Part shown: positions 21,991-31,558 of the stretch, in pieces
Layout: each line of letters opens with the position of its first letter
Position numbering within the stretch: position 1 is the first letter of the stretch
Assembly (NCBI GenBank): GCA_002077065.1
Contig: NAJO01000007.1
Coordinates: 186,001 to 250,000 of the forward strand
From: Cryoendolithus antarcticus
Lineage: Eukaryota; Ascomycota; Dothideomycetes; Cladosporiales; Cladosporiaceae
Direction of reading: 5' to 3'
Length of the DNA: 64,000 bases
Translations under genes and position numbers: made by a program
Notes under the pieces: generated by a model
What the model saw: the letters and a program-made list of their open reading frames with translations, nothing else
The model's database searches: none
Told to the model about the DNA's origin: nothing

Positions 21991-24252
21991 ATGTTTCCTA
22001 TCCTTCTCCTAGCATACATCCAGCTTTCCTCTGCAGGTACTCTGCCTCGAGCTGCCGCAGCACCGACATGGACTTACAAAGGCTGCTACCTTGACGGTGT
22101 GAACTCGCGAACTCTAGGCTACTCCTCTTACTCAGATTACTCCGTGCAGACGATACAAACTTGCACAACGTACTGCAGTAATAATGGCTTCAACTTCGCG
22201 GGTCTGGAGTACGGCACAGAATGCTACTGCGACTTCACCCTCCCCAGCACAGCCGTGCAAGAACCAGAAACCGACTGCAGTATGCCCTGCGCCGGCAACT
22301 CGTCGCAAATCTGCGGCAACGGTGACAGGCTGAGCATATATTCCAACGGCGGCGACACCTCGAAACCCAGCACCAACCCCGGGCCGCCAGGCTGGAGCTT
22401 CCTGTCCTGTTACACCGACTCCTCGGCAGCGAGGACATTAGGGACAGGCATGTCACTCAACGGCGCCACCACAGTCGCGTCCTGTACAGCAGCGTGTGGC
22501 AGAGCAGGCTACGCCATGGCCGGCCTCGAATATGGAAGTGAGTGCTACTGCGACGCTATGATTCGCAACTCTCCCGAAGTGGCCACCAGTGGCTGCGACA
22601 TGCTCTGTGCTGGCAACGCGACAGAGTACTGCGGCGGCTCGAACAGGATCGACGTCTACTCATTGAACGCCGCTACAACCCCTCCTACGAACCCTGCTGC
22701 GCCGCCAGCAGGCTGGAAGGCGCTAGGATGCTATACGGACGATGCCGGGGCAAGGACGCTGGGAACGCAGAATGAAGGGCCTGGAGGGTATTTGAACATG
22801 ACTGTTGAGGGCTGTTTGGGGATTTGTCAGGGATTGGGGTATGCGTTTGGAGGGCTGGAGTATTCGCAGGAGTGTTATTGTGGGGGTGGGATCCTGAATG
22901 GAGGGTCGTGTGCGACGGATCAGTCGACCTGCTATATGCCTTGTCGAGGCAACACGGCGGAGACGTGCGGAGGGCCGAACAGGCTGAATGTGTACTACGC
23001 GGGGAGCGATGCTGGGGTGAAGGCGTGTGGTGCGGGTGGACTAGTGACGAGTACGTCGAGCACGGTATCAATGAGTACAGTGTCTTCTACGACCACCTCG
23101 AGTACGATCTCGACGTCTACAGCCTCCTCGAGCACGGCTTCCACAGCCACTACAACTCCGACCACGACTAGCAGCTCCACAACTAGCAGCTCCACGACTA
23201 GCAGCTCCACGACTAGCAGCTCCACGACTAGCAGCTCCACGACTAGCAGCTCCACGACTAGCAGCTCCACGACTAGCACCTCCACAACTAGCAGCTCCAT
23301 GACCTCTTCCCCAATCCCAACAACAACTCCCACCTCTACCTCTACGTCCACCTCCACGACCTCCTCGAGCACCACAACCTCTCCCACTACCTCCAGCACA
23401 ACATGCCCTTCCTTCTGGACGTCCATACTCAACGACCTCGCGCCCCTGACGCGCGACCCGAACACCCTCCTCTGCACAGACTTCGCCCGCGCTGCAATTC
23501 GCTACGCATTTCATGACGCCGCAACCTACAGCTCCAAGTTACCCACTTATGCTCCCGCATCAGGAGGTGCAGACGGCTCGCTCCTTCTCTCCTCGTCCGA
23601 GATAACACGGCCGGATAATGCGGGCTTGGGAGATTATCACAACCAGCTGACGCAGAAGTATAATCAGTATCTCGGCCTGGGGTACGCGGTGGGAGCAGCG
23701 GATCTGATACAAGTCGCGGGCGCGCTAGCGGTGCTTGCCTGTCCTGGCGGCCGCATTGGCCGAGTACTAGTCGGACGGACAGACACCACTCAAGCATCGC
23801 CCGATGGTCTACTCCCTCAAGCCTTCGGCACAGGCAGTGACCACGACACCATCTTCGCGCTCTTCGCAGACAAAGGCTTCTCTGCGCGCGATCTCGCTGC
23901 CCTTCTAGGCGCCCACAGCACTTCTAAAGCAAACTTTCAGACCGCTAATGGGCTGCCCAAGGGGATACCTCAAGACACCACTCCCGGAGCGTGGGACGTA
24001 CAATATTATAACCAGACCTACAACCCTCCGACGGATGGGAGTATTGGCCGCTTTGACAGCGATATCAATTTAAGTAACAAGAGTACGACTGTGGGCAAGC
24101 AGTTTAGTACTTTTGTTGGGGCGCAGGCGGCGTGGGGAGCGAGTTTTAGCAGCGCGTTCCAGACGCTTAGTACGCTGGGGATACCGACTGCGAAGAGGAG
24201 ATCGTTGATCGATTGTACGAGTGCGGTTGTGGCTGTAATGCCGCCGTCGTGA
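21991..24252 (+). CDS. Secreted protein with three WSC domains fused to a heme peroxidase domain
   Basis: Single exon, 753 aa, start ATG at 21991. Residues 1-16 (MFPILLLAYIQLSSAG) are a signal peptide. Three WSC domains follow at about 29-117, 134-222 and 240-335, each with the GCYxD...RTLG...C...C...AGLEYGxECYC...CxGNxxxxCGG pattern and eight Cys. Residues 345-468 are a Ser/Thr linker partly built of a nine-copy 15-bp tandem repeat (23167-23301). Residues 470-745 resemble fungal class II-type peroxidases: distal ARAAIRYAFHDAATY with the catalytic Arg and His, SGGADGSLLL, GRTD and proximal LLGAHS. WSC domains bind glycans, so the enzyme is probably held at the cell wall or on plant polysaccharide, acting with H2O2. 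Substrate unknown; both heme-pocket His are present. The combination occurs in ascomycetes. Confidence 0.92.
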   Translation: MFPILLLAYIQLSSAGTLPRAAAAPTWTYKGCYLDGVNSRTLGYSSYSDYSVQTIQTCTTYCSNNGFNFAGLEYGTECYCDFTLPSTAVQEPETDCSMPCAGNSSQICGNGDRLSIYSNGGDTSKPSTNPGPPGWSFLSCYTDSSAARTLGTGMSLNGATTVASCTAACGRAGYAMAGLEYGSECYCDAMIRNSPEVATSGCDMLCAGNATEYCGGSNRIDVYSLNAATTPPTNPAAPPAGWKALGCYTDDAGARTLGTQNEGPGGYLNMTVEGCLGICQGLGYAFGGLEYSQECYCGGGILNGGSCATDQSTCYMPCRGNTAETCGGPNRLNVYYAGSDAGVKACGAGGLVTSTSSTVSMSTVSSTTTSSTISTSTASSSTASTATTTPTTTSSSTTSSSTTSSSTTSSSTTSSSTTSSSTTSSSTTSTSTTSSSMTSSPIPTTTPTSTSTSTSTTSSSTTTSPTTSSTTCPSFWTSILNDLAPLTRDPNTLLCTDFARAAIRYAFHDAATYSSKLPTYAPASGGADGSLLLSSSEITRPDNAGLGDYHNQLTQKYNQYLGLGYAVGAADLIQVAGALAVLACPGGRIGRVLVGRTDTTQASPDGLLPQAFGTGSDHDTIFALFADKGFSARDLAALLGAHSTSKANFQTANGLPKGIPQDTTPGAWDVQYYNQTYNPPTDGSIGRFDSDINLSNKSTTVGKQFSTFVGAQAAWGASFSSAFQTLSTLGIPTAKRRSLIDCTSAVVAVMPPS
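23167..23301 (+). repeat. 15-bp minisatellite, nine units, coding for TSSST repeats
   Basis: Unit ACTAGCAGCTCCACG, nine consecutive copies. Units 2-7 are identical; the first, eighth and ninth carry one or two substitutions. It lies in the linker between the WSC domains and the peroxidase domain. Each unit adds five residues, so copy-number change stays in frame. The near-identity of the inner units suggests recent expansion by slippage or unequal exchange. Confidence 0.95.
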
Positions 24253-24438
24253 AGAGAAAGGGCACAATAGAAAATATAGAGGTTTCGTAACATTCATTCT
24301 CGTCTGTGACGAGCTGGCTCTCTCTACCATTTGCGTGAAGTTTTCCCGAATGATGCGGGCTTCCCAGCTTACTTTCTCAGCCGACCCTGGCCAGCAATGC
24401 ATCCCCAACGCCTCGCTAAACCCATACTTCCTGACCCT

Positions 24439-24636
24439 TCAGCCACTGTACCCACCATGAGTGGTGTCAGGGCCATACACAAACCCTTCCCCGCCACCAT
24501 ACGCACTTCCAGCCCCGTACTGCGCATTCCCAGACCCTCCAAGCATCCTCCCAGTCCCATACGTCTGAGCCCTCCCAACACCCCCAAACATCTGCGACGT
24601 TGGCGCATGAGCCGACAGCAAAGCGTCCGAGTTCCC
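24439..24636 (-). other. in-frame open extension downstream of the CSN6 stop codon
   Basis: After TAG GGG AAC the CSN6 frame continues for 65 codons before TGA. The encoded composition is Gly/Ala/Tyr/Ser-rich with regular GYG/GSG spacing, and it ends YGPDTTHGGYSG. It continues the style of the last residues before the stop. No intron with acceptable donor, length and phase that would remove the TAG was found. Possible readings are stop-codon readthrough, a recent nonsense change that shortened the protein, a sequencing error, or a splice form I cannot see. Confidence 0.6.
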
Positions 24637-25890
24637 CTAGAACCCGCCCGCTTCTGCCGTGCCCATACTACCATTGCCGTATCCGCCTGAACTGGTGAAG
24701 GAGCTCATGTTACGGTCCTTGTTCGTCCGCTCGCGGGAGACGAGCTTGTACTTGTTCGCCATGGACTGTGCTTCGCTAGTCGCGCGGGTGAGGGATGCGA
24801 GGAGTGAGGTAAGGTGGACGTCTGCTGCTGCGCGAGAGGCGGCTGTGGCGATTGAGGGGTCAATGGGGGAGGCTGTATCGGGTTGTGGTGTCGGAGTTGA
24901 GGGGGCGAGTAGGCGTTGTCGGACCATGAGAGCATTAATGTTGCGGAGAAGGGCGTGGTTCGTTGTGTCGCTGGGGAGGATCTCGGAGGTGGAGTCGGTA
25001 AGGTAGCTTTCTGGGAGTTGGGCGAGGTAGGCTTGTAGGAGCTTCACGCGCTGCGCGAGCATCTTAACAGCGTTGGCTTTTGCCGTGAGGGAGGCGATGA
25101 GCTCTTCGTCTTCTGGCGACAAAACATGGGCTGCTGTGCCGTTTGCCTCTGACCCCTCCGCTGCTGTCTCCCCTTCTTTGCCCTTGCCCTTGCCCTTCGT
25201 CTTCTTCCCATCTTTCGCCCCACTACTCTCAGCACCCCCTGTAGTCGCAGCTTGAGCAACAGCAACCGCGCTCCCACCGCCCTTAGCCACGAAATCCACG
25301 CCAATCATCTCTGCCTCCCCAGTCTCAACTTCGAAAGCCACCTCCCTGAACCTCAAGTCCTCCGTACCGTCCAACACCTCCCTGACTGGTTCGTACAAGC
25401 TGATCGGCAGCTTTCCGCCCTCCATGCTCGCCACACCTTCGGGGTGGAAAAGCAACAGCATGATCCCCTCATTTCCCAGCAGCGTCTGTACCTGCTTCAA
25501 CACGCCCACCTGCCATTCCTGCGGCCCGGACGCCGGCGCGAGCATGAACACCGCTACCACGTCAAGCGGCGGAGCTTTGTGCACTTCCTTGTACTGCTCT
25601 ACACGTGTCGTAAGAAAGTCCTCATCTAGCCTCACTTCATCGCTGGCGCTCTTGTCGGAGATTTTGGTTTCGAATGCGAATTCCAGCGTGACTTCGCGAC
25701 CGTTTTGTTCGCCTATCACTGCGCCTATGATTGGACCGGCTTGGGAGCGAAGGGTGTGCCGGGTGATGTAATCGGAGATAGTGAGGAGAACAAGAGGGTG
25801 GAGTTGGACTGTGAGAGGCGTGTCGGAGGGTTTGCTGGAGAGGAGGGAGTTCAAGGAGGTGGCGCGGAGGGTGTTGGAGGAGGGCGCCAT
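24637..25890 (-). CDS. csnF: COP9 signalosome subunit 6 (CSN6/CsnF), MPN-domain protein
   Basis: Single exon, 417 aa, start ATG at 25890. An MPN domain covers about residues 25-165 (VQLHPLVLLTISDYITRH, then GPIIGAVIGEQNGREVTLEFAFE), followed by a linker with a Lys/Gly-rich insert near 230-250 and a C-terminal helical region (about 265-390) that would join the CSN helical bundle. The JAMM metal-binding HxH...D set is absent, as expected for CSN6, the inactive MPN partner of CSN5. The complex removes NEDD8 from cullins and controls development and secondary metabolism in filamentous fungi. The reading frame ends at TAG (24637-24639) after a Gly/Ser tail. The same frame then stays open for 65 further Gly-rich codons to a TGA at 24439, which is unusual and treated as a finding. 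Confidence 0.93.
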   Translation of the reverse strand: MAPSSNTLRATSLNSLLSSKPSDTPLTVQLHPLVLLTISDYITRHTLRSQAGPIIGAVIGEQNGREVTLEFAFETKISDKSASDEVRLDEDFLTTRVEQYKEVHKAPPLDVVAVFMLAPASGPQEWQVGVLKQVQTLLGNEGIMLLLFHPEGVASMEGGKLPISLYEPVREVLDGTEDLRFREVAFEVETGEAEMIGVDFVAKGGGSAVAVAQAATTGGAESSGAKDGKKTKGKGKGKEGETAAEGSEANGTAAHVLSPEDEELIASLTAKANAVKMLAQRVKLLQAYLAQLPESYLTDSTSEILPSDTTNHALLRNINALMVRQRLLAPSTPTPQPDTASPIDPSIATAASRAAADVHLTSLLASLTRATSEAQSMANKYKLVSRERTNKDRNMSSFTSSGGYGNGSMGTAEAGGF

Positions 25891-26138
25891 GATTACAGAG
25901 TAGTTGAAGGGGTGGCTAGCAATAGATGGAAGTAGGTGTCTGCCTTTGGAGAGGTTGTTTGGTGACGTTCGTCGAGGCTGATGCCTCAGGCATCACTAGC
26001 GACGTCGATCACTTCACTGCAATCACGACACTGTCCTGTTTGACACAGCTGAAGAGACGTGGACCCGAGAGCGCATATCCGTAGAAAGGCCCACTCTGTA
26101 CAGAAGCTGCGCAAGACCCGTTGACGGTCATTTTACAG

Positions 26139-28247
26139 TCACCCTGTACACCTCTCCTCCGGTTCCCTCCACTCAAGCCCCAACCCCTCAAACACCCTCA
26201 TCTCAGCCTGCACCATGCTCGTTGCTCTCCCCACCCCAATCTTTCCCTCATACTTGTAGAACCCCTCCACATCAATCACCTCGCCACTGCCGCGATGCCT
26301 TACTCCAGAAGAATCGAACTTCCAATCCCTCGTATGCTTCACATAGCGCCTCAGATCCCGCTGGAAAGTCGTGCCACTCGACCAGCCTTCCACGGCGCAG
26401 CCGACAGTCCGCCAAGGCGAGATGATGATATCGACGCGGCGGTGAATATTGGGGTTCTTTGCTTTTGGGTCGGCTGCGAGGTCTGCATCTTTTGTGGGCC
26501 AGTTAGGGTCTTGCCACACTACAAGGGCTTTGTCGAGACTATCGAAGCCGTGGCCGCCTGACTTGCCGGCGCGGAAAGGCAGTGTCTGCTGGTCGCGAGT
26601 GGAATTATTCTGAGATAGGAGCAGAGTGTGCGTGATCCAACCTTCTTCCTCAAGTGAGGCGACGAGATCGTTGATGATGTTGAGTGTCTTGCTCTCATCT
26701 GGGTGGGAGACGATGATGTCGACATCACCAGATGCTTCTTTGCCTCTGCGGTAGCCGCCAACTATGGTAGACTGTATGCCCTTATCACGGATCTTCTCGG
26801 CGTGGGCTTGGATGGTCGCACCAATCGCCTCGACTTCTTTGCGTGGTATAGGGTCGAGGAACTCCTCATAGTATTTGACACCAATTTGCTGCGTGCGTGA
26901 AAGCAGTTTCCACCCATACTCAACCACATCATCGAGATCCTTCCAGCCACGCTCGAAGTAGAACTCGCGCGCTGTGGTCGGACCCACATCCCAGATCTCG
27001 TAGAACAGCCGCAAGTGCTGTAGGTCCTCGTTCGAGTCAATATCGTCCACCATTCGAATCTTTCCTTCGTTCGCCCACTCCACAAACAAATTGGCGATCT
27101 TCGCATCACATCCAGGCAGTTGCAAGATCTCCTTCGGACTGCTGATCTTGTACGGGTACGCAGCTATGGCAGCAATACTAGTACTGTAAGCGCGTACCCC
27201 GATCTCGTCGTTCGTGAGAAGTCGTGCGACTTTGATCTTCTTCAGCTGTGCGAGGAAGACATCATTCGGATTCGTCCGCGGCGTGGAACGTTGGCAAGCG
27301 TACTTAACGCCTTGCTTAACCCACGCCGGCGGTTCTGGGAGGTCCGAGGAGTCGCCATCGTATTCTGAGGTAGTGGTGAGGAGGAGATGGGCGTGTTGAG
27401 TTTTCATAGTGGGTTTAGCGGCCCACGAGCTGGCTTTCGAAGGTTCTCGGTGGCCAAATTTGCGTTTGCCGAATCGATCTGAGGGCCAGGACTGAGTAGG
27501 TGCGTCCTCTTTGGCTCGCTCAATAATCGACTGAGGTGACGTGTTCGTTGGCATGGGTGCCTGCGCCGGTGCGATCTTACGAACGCCCTCAGCCTTGCCC
27601 TTTGGGTAGTCTGCTGCATGTTCGATGGTAGGCTTGTCAACCTTGCGACCCTGGAAGATCATAAAGTCTTCCAGCGGAAGCGCAGAGCCAGCCTGCTTCG
27701 AAGCATGGAACCACTCGACTCTGACAACTTGGATCAGTGGCATAGTCAACGTGTCAGTAGGAGCTGGCGGCGATGCGATCTTCGCCTTTCTATCTTTGAC
27801 TGATGCTTTGCGTACGGGAAGGTGGACCAGCTTCCTCTTCTTTCGTCGCGCCTCGCCACCCTCAGAAGCGGTGCTTGAGTCGTCCAATACAACGACTTCC
27901 GAGACCTCCCTCTTCTGAGTTGATGAAGGTGTGGGTAGTTTTGATACGACTGGTACTTCATTATCATCGGTGGATGAGTCCCTCCTGGCCGAGACTTCCT
28001 CAGTCCAGAGACCTTGCGCTCGGAAGTCATACTGGATGCGAGCTTTGCGCGTGGCTTTACTCAGTACAATCCCGGCTTCATTGATGTCGAACGTAAGCGC
28101 CGCTCCGACATCGAGTAAGTTGTCCTCCAGGGTGTGACGATCTTCCACAGCAAAATGAGAGGCGGACACGAATATGGGTGGAAGTTTTGAGAGATCCAAT
28201 GCCTTACTCTGCGTTTCATCAGGGGCCGTCAAGGGTAGGTCCACCAT
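26139..28247 (-). CDS. POL4: X-family DNA polymerase (Pol lambda/Pol IV type) with N-terminal BRCT-like region
   Basis: Single exon, 702 aa, start ATG at 28247. Residues 15-75 look like a BRCT domain (IFVSASHF...LLDVGAALTFDINEAGIVLS), followed by a long Ser/Pro/Lys-rich linker. The polymerase core begins near residue 325 with the 8-kDa helix-hairpin-helix region (YPYKISSPKEILQLPGCDAKIA) and the second HhH (DVGPTTAREFYFERGW). The palm has GGYRRGKEASGDVDIIVSH near 489-507 with two catalytic Asp, and RRVDIIIS near 603 with the third. The C-terminus keeps the GWSSGTTFQRDLRRY thumb element. The family does gap filling and end joining during double-strand break repair in the nucleus. All catalytic acids are present. 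A separate upstream exon is not needed. Confidence 0.93.
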   Translation of the reverse strand: MVDLPLTAPDETQSKALDLSKLPPIFVSASHFAVEDRHTLEDNLLDVGAALTFDINEAGIVLSKATRKARIQYDFRAQGLWTEEVSARRDSSTDDNEVPVVSKLPTPSSTQKREVSEVVVLDDSSTASEGGEARRKKRKLVHLPVRKASVKDRKAKIASPPAPTDTLTMPLIQVVRVEWFHASKQAGSALPLEDFMIFQGRKVDKPTIEHAADYPKGKAEGVRKIAPAQAPMPTNTSPQSIIERAKEDAPTQSWPSDRFGKRKFGHREPSKASSWAAKPTMKTQHAHLLLTTTSEYDGDSSDLPEPPAWVKQGVKYACQRSTPRTNPNDVFLAQLKKIKVARLLTNDEIGVRAYSTSIAAIAAYPYKISSPKEILQLPGCDAKIANLFVEWANEGKIRMVDDIDSNEDLQHLRLFYEIWDVGPTTAREFYFERGWKDLDDVVEYGWKLLSRTQQIGVKYYEEFLDPIPRKEVEAIGATIQAHAEKIRDKGIQSTIVGGYRRGKEASGDVDIIVSHPDESKTLNIINDLVASLEEEGWITHTLLLSQNNSTRDQQTLPFRAGKSGGHGFDSLDKALVVWQDPNWPTKDADLAADPKAKNPNIHRRVDIIISPWRTVGCAVEGWSSGTTFQRDLRRYVKHTRDWKFDSSGVRHRGSGEVIDVEGFYKYEGKIGVGRATSMVQAEMRVFEGLGLEWREPEERCTG

Positions 28248-28685
28248 ACTTTCAATGCATTGCAAACCTCCAATCAGTCCAATGCATAGACCGGTGATGA
28301 TCCAAAAGGTGCAGGTACGACCTCAAGTGGGAGTTGAGTGTCTTCGCCTTCGTCTCATGCTTGCCACAAGACAGCGTCGGTGTCTCATGATCTAAGTAGC
28401 CACGATCAGCGTAGCCTACACTGGGACGACGGCTTCACACTTCGAGGTCAGTGCCTTTGTTGGTCCAGTCGAAGAGATAGATCGCTTTGTTAGAAAGACC
28501 TCGATTCTCGAGACGTCACTCCATCGTCGCACGGACCATGGGTTCATTGAAGCCGAACATCGCGATGATCTCTAGAGAAAGCTTTCTATCTCCATCTACA
28601 CTATCAACCCTTCTCATCTCAAAGCGGCGATCGGCTGAGAGTTACCATGTGCCCTTCTCGAGGACAGTAGTAGACCCGGCCTACA
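28248..28685. promoter_or_regulatory. divergent promoter region between POL4 and MTG1
   Basis: 438 bp separate the two divergent start codons. No gene is evident inside it and no specific regulatory motif can be named. Confidence 0.35.
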
Positions 28686-29792
28686 ATGGCAACCTCATTC
28701 ATCGCGCGGACCGCGTTCCCCGTACTGGACTCACTCCCGCGGTCCTACTACCTTGGCCATCATGCTGCCGGTCTTTCAAAAATGCGGACCTTACTGGCCC
28801 AGATTGACCTAATTGTCGAGTGCCGGGACTATAGGGTGCCATTGACCTCCCATAATCCACTATTCGAGGATAGCTTGGCAGGCAAGGAGCGCATGATCGT
28901 GTACACCAAGAAGGATCTTGGGCGGACTGGGAACGAGGAGGACGTCAGGGTATGGCATTCCAGAACAGGTCTGCAGGCGAAGGTTATATCGGGCGCTGAT
29001 AGTATATAGCGCGAAGCCCTTCTCCGTCAATGGCATCACCCTTCCCAAGTCCTCTTTTCCTCCCATACAGCCCAACGAGATACTCGCTCCATCCTATCCC
29101 ACATCGCCTCTTCCCATGCCTCGCGCAACAACTTCACAGGTTCCCACTTGATGGTCGTCGGCATGCCCAACATCGGCAAGTCCTCTCTGATCAATGCCCT
29201 CAGACGGGTAGGCGTGAATAAAGGCAAAGCAGCTCAAACAGGTGACCAGCCAGGCGTCACGCGCAACATCGCCAAGTCTGGCGTCAAGATCATCGATGGT
29301 GGTACTGGCGACGGAGGAGGCGGTAGTGTGTACCTGGTAGACACGCCTGGAGTCTTCATTCCATACGTGCCGGATGCTGAGGCAATGTTGAAGCTAGCAC
29401 TTTGCGGAAGCGTCAAGGACACAATATTGCCACCTACGATCCTGGCAGACTACCTACTCTACCACCTCAACAAGCATTATCCCAAAGCTTACTCTGACTT
29501 TTCGCCACCTACGAACGATATCCTGGCACTCCTCTCGGCCATCGCGATCAGGAACGGCCGACTAGGTAAGGGCGCAGTACCCGATCTCGCAGCTGCTGCG
29601 CTCTGGATGGTCCAGAGATGGCGCGATGGCAGATTCGGCGCGTTTGTGCTTGACGATGTCACTGAAGAGGCTGTTGCGAAGAAGCTGTCTGGTGATGTTG
29701 GGCAGGGCAGTCTGAGTCAGGCGCGGAAGGCTGTGAAAGAGGTGGCTAGGGCGAGGAATCGAGCGAAGGTGAAGCAGAGCTCTGCTGGGTGA
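28686..29792 (+). CDS. MTG1: Mitochondrial ribosome-associated GTPase MTG1 (circularly permuted, YlqF/RbgA family)
   Basis: Exon 1 is 28686-28949, the intron 28950-29009 (60 nt, GTATGG...GCTGAT...TATATAG), and exon 2 29010-29792; 348 aa. Splicing joins EDVR to REALLRQWHHPSQVLFSSHT, the expected continuation of the family; reading through the intron would meet stops. The G motifs are in permuted order: G4 TKKD near residue 75, then G1 GMPNIGKSS near 138, then G3 DTPG near 198, typical of RbgA/MTG1 GTPases. The N-terminus (SLPRSYYLGHHAAGLSKMR) carries the family's LPxxYFxGHM-like block with a mitochondrial-type start rich in Ser/Thr/Arg. Role in the family: late assembly of the large mitoribosomal subunit on the inner membrane. 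A C-terminal basic helix is present. Confidence 0.94.
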
Positions 29793-30359
29793 GCGTACCT
29801 TGGATCTGTTCCGACTGCGCGCAATCGGAGACACTCTAACGCACAAGTAACGGAGGCTATGTCACTGTGAGGGCCGTTCGTGGCTGCAATTGGTCTCGGC
29901 ACAAGACAGCCGCGCTGTTTCGGTTCATCGCAACGGACAACATCCGAGCTTGACGGTTGCTGGGCTCGAGAATTTGCTACGAGGACGTGACCTCGTGTTC
30001 GCGGATGTCGGAAAACTACGGCATGAGCGGGCATTTCGTGCACCGGAGGTCATGTGCAACAGTGTGCTACCACTGGACTGAAGATGCGTGCGAGAGATTA
30101 GTCGACCGACTCGACTGGCATTGAGATGCTTACCGATCCAGGTGAAACTATCTCAGAGATTATCGCATTGTCTTTCCATTTCTCGTGGGTCTCGTGTCAC
30201 GATGCCGCGAGACGATTTACAGCTTCTGTGAACCCAGCGCATCATTTAAAAGAATGTCGTTCGCGCAACATGAGCGGATCCGATCATCAAATCAGATGAA
30301 GCGAGCGCTACAAATCGACATTCATCATTACGGTCTATCAATATCGAGGCACAGCAAGC
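29793..30359. other. intergenic region
   Basis: No gene is supported. This is the left edge of the accessory-looking island that separates MTG1 from MEF2. Composition is mixed with several short unremarkable open frames. Confidence 0.35.
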
Positions 30360-31558
30360 ATGAACACCGAAAGTGAGTCTCACTCCTACGTGCCACGCCA
30401 ATGTCTCACGATCCCGGAGAAGCCGAGCTTGCGTTCGGTCAACAAAACCAATGAAGGGGGGGCCACATTCGTCAAAACGCAGCTCTCTCTCTCATTGCAA
30501 AGCGGACGCCACGCTTCCTCTTTCGCGCTTGGTCATCACAGAGTGGCGGCGATGCGCGCCTAAACACCACAACGGCGATCACGCCTTCGGCCTTTTTGAA
30601 CAGGGCTGGTCCCACCAACGTCTATGACATACCATGGCAGACACTGCGGCGCCAGGTGAGTATGCATCTTAGCAACCAGAAATTTGCTACTCCGTTCTCA
30701 TCGTGGACCCAGTCAATTGGTCTGAACATTCCGCAATCAAGCTATGGCAGAAGCGCTGTGGCACCAACTTATATCAGCCTCCTAGATACGGCTCTTTGGG
30801 ACGAACGCAATGCTATCTTCTACACTCCTCCCATGTGCCAACTGCTCGCCGGCGGCGGCGGATATTCAGAGGAATACTTAGCTTTCGGAGTCATTGATCA
30901 CGCTATAGCGCACAGGGCTGTTCCACAAGTCGTGCTCGCGAGTAAGTACCAGGCTCTAGCACGAGCTGCCGGAAACTTGACAACAACAGCTCACTTGCAG
31001 GGGTCGACAGGTACAGCTTTCGATGCAGCCGCGCGAGACGTTGCGCTTCTTGTCGGCCAACACTTTGCACTGCCCATTCTGATTTACATGCTGACCCTCC
31101 AGACCGGGGCGAATGTCGCCCATGGGTCGACTTCTGCCTCCCTTGCAACTGATCGAGTACAAGGTCTAATTCGTCGTCTGGTGCTGCGCGATCGAGTCCC
31201 CAACGATTGGCAGTACGATCATACTATCATGACCCATGCCGTGTACGGCAGAACGCACTACAAGGACACAGAACGCGCCATTACTTGTCTGAAACTGGCG
31301 GTGCAGATCAGTCGTGAGTCACGAACTACCTTGGGCGAGGTTAGCTCAGGTCCGATTGTGCCGCCAACAGTTCCGACACTTGTGGAAATGCAGAAAAAGG
31401 GCAATCTGACAAAGAAAGGCGCAAGGGCAAAGAAGAGCAAAGTCACCTTTTGCGGTGGTATCGTGAAAGCGTCGAAGAGCAAGACGACACCAAAGCGAGT
31501 CCGCCTGAACATTGGTGTAAGAGAGATTCCCAATCTGTACATAGATATGAAGTGGTAA
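30360..31558 (+). CDS. DUF7587-type protein, copy 1 (possible ADP-ribosyltransferase fold)
   Basis: Proposed exons 30360-30372 (ATGAACACCGAAA) and 30483-31558, with a 110-nt intron (GTGAGT...ACGCAG); 362 aa. The joined N-terminus reads LSLIAKRTPRFLFRAW, aligning with LELIARRTPRYLFRVW in the neighbouring copy, which supports the short first exon. Conserved blocks in order are LFRAW (Arg), SGG, LNT, ITPSAF, YDIP, PFSSWTQS (Ser), ISLLDT and EEYLAFGVID (Glu). I assign the fungal DUF7587 domain from memory of the family. The Arg / Ser / Glu spacing resembles R-S-E ADP-ribosyltransferases of the enterotoxin A-chain type; this is inference. The C-terminus adds a helical block with NDWQYDHTIMTHAVYG, shared with copy 2, and a Lys-rich tail specific to this copy. 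No signal peptide is seen. Its targets and function are unknown. Confidence 0.75.

Noticed and set aside
22995..23477. Val/Glu repeat frame opposite the peroxidase linker
   Set aside because: Antisense reading of the TSSST minisatellite, not a gene.
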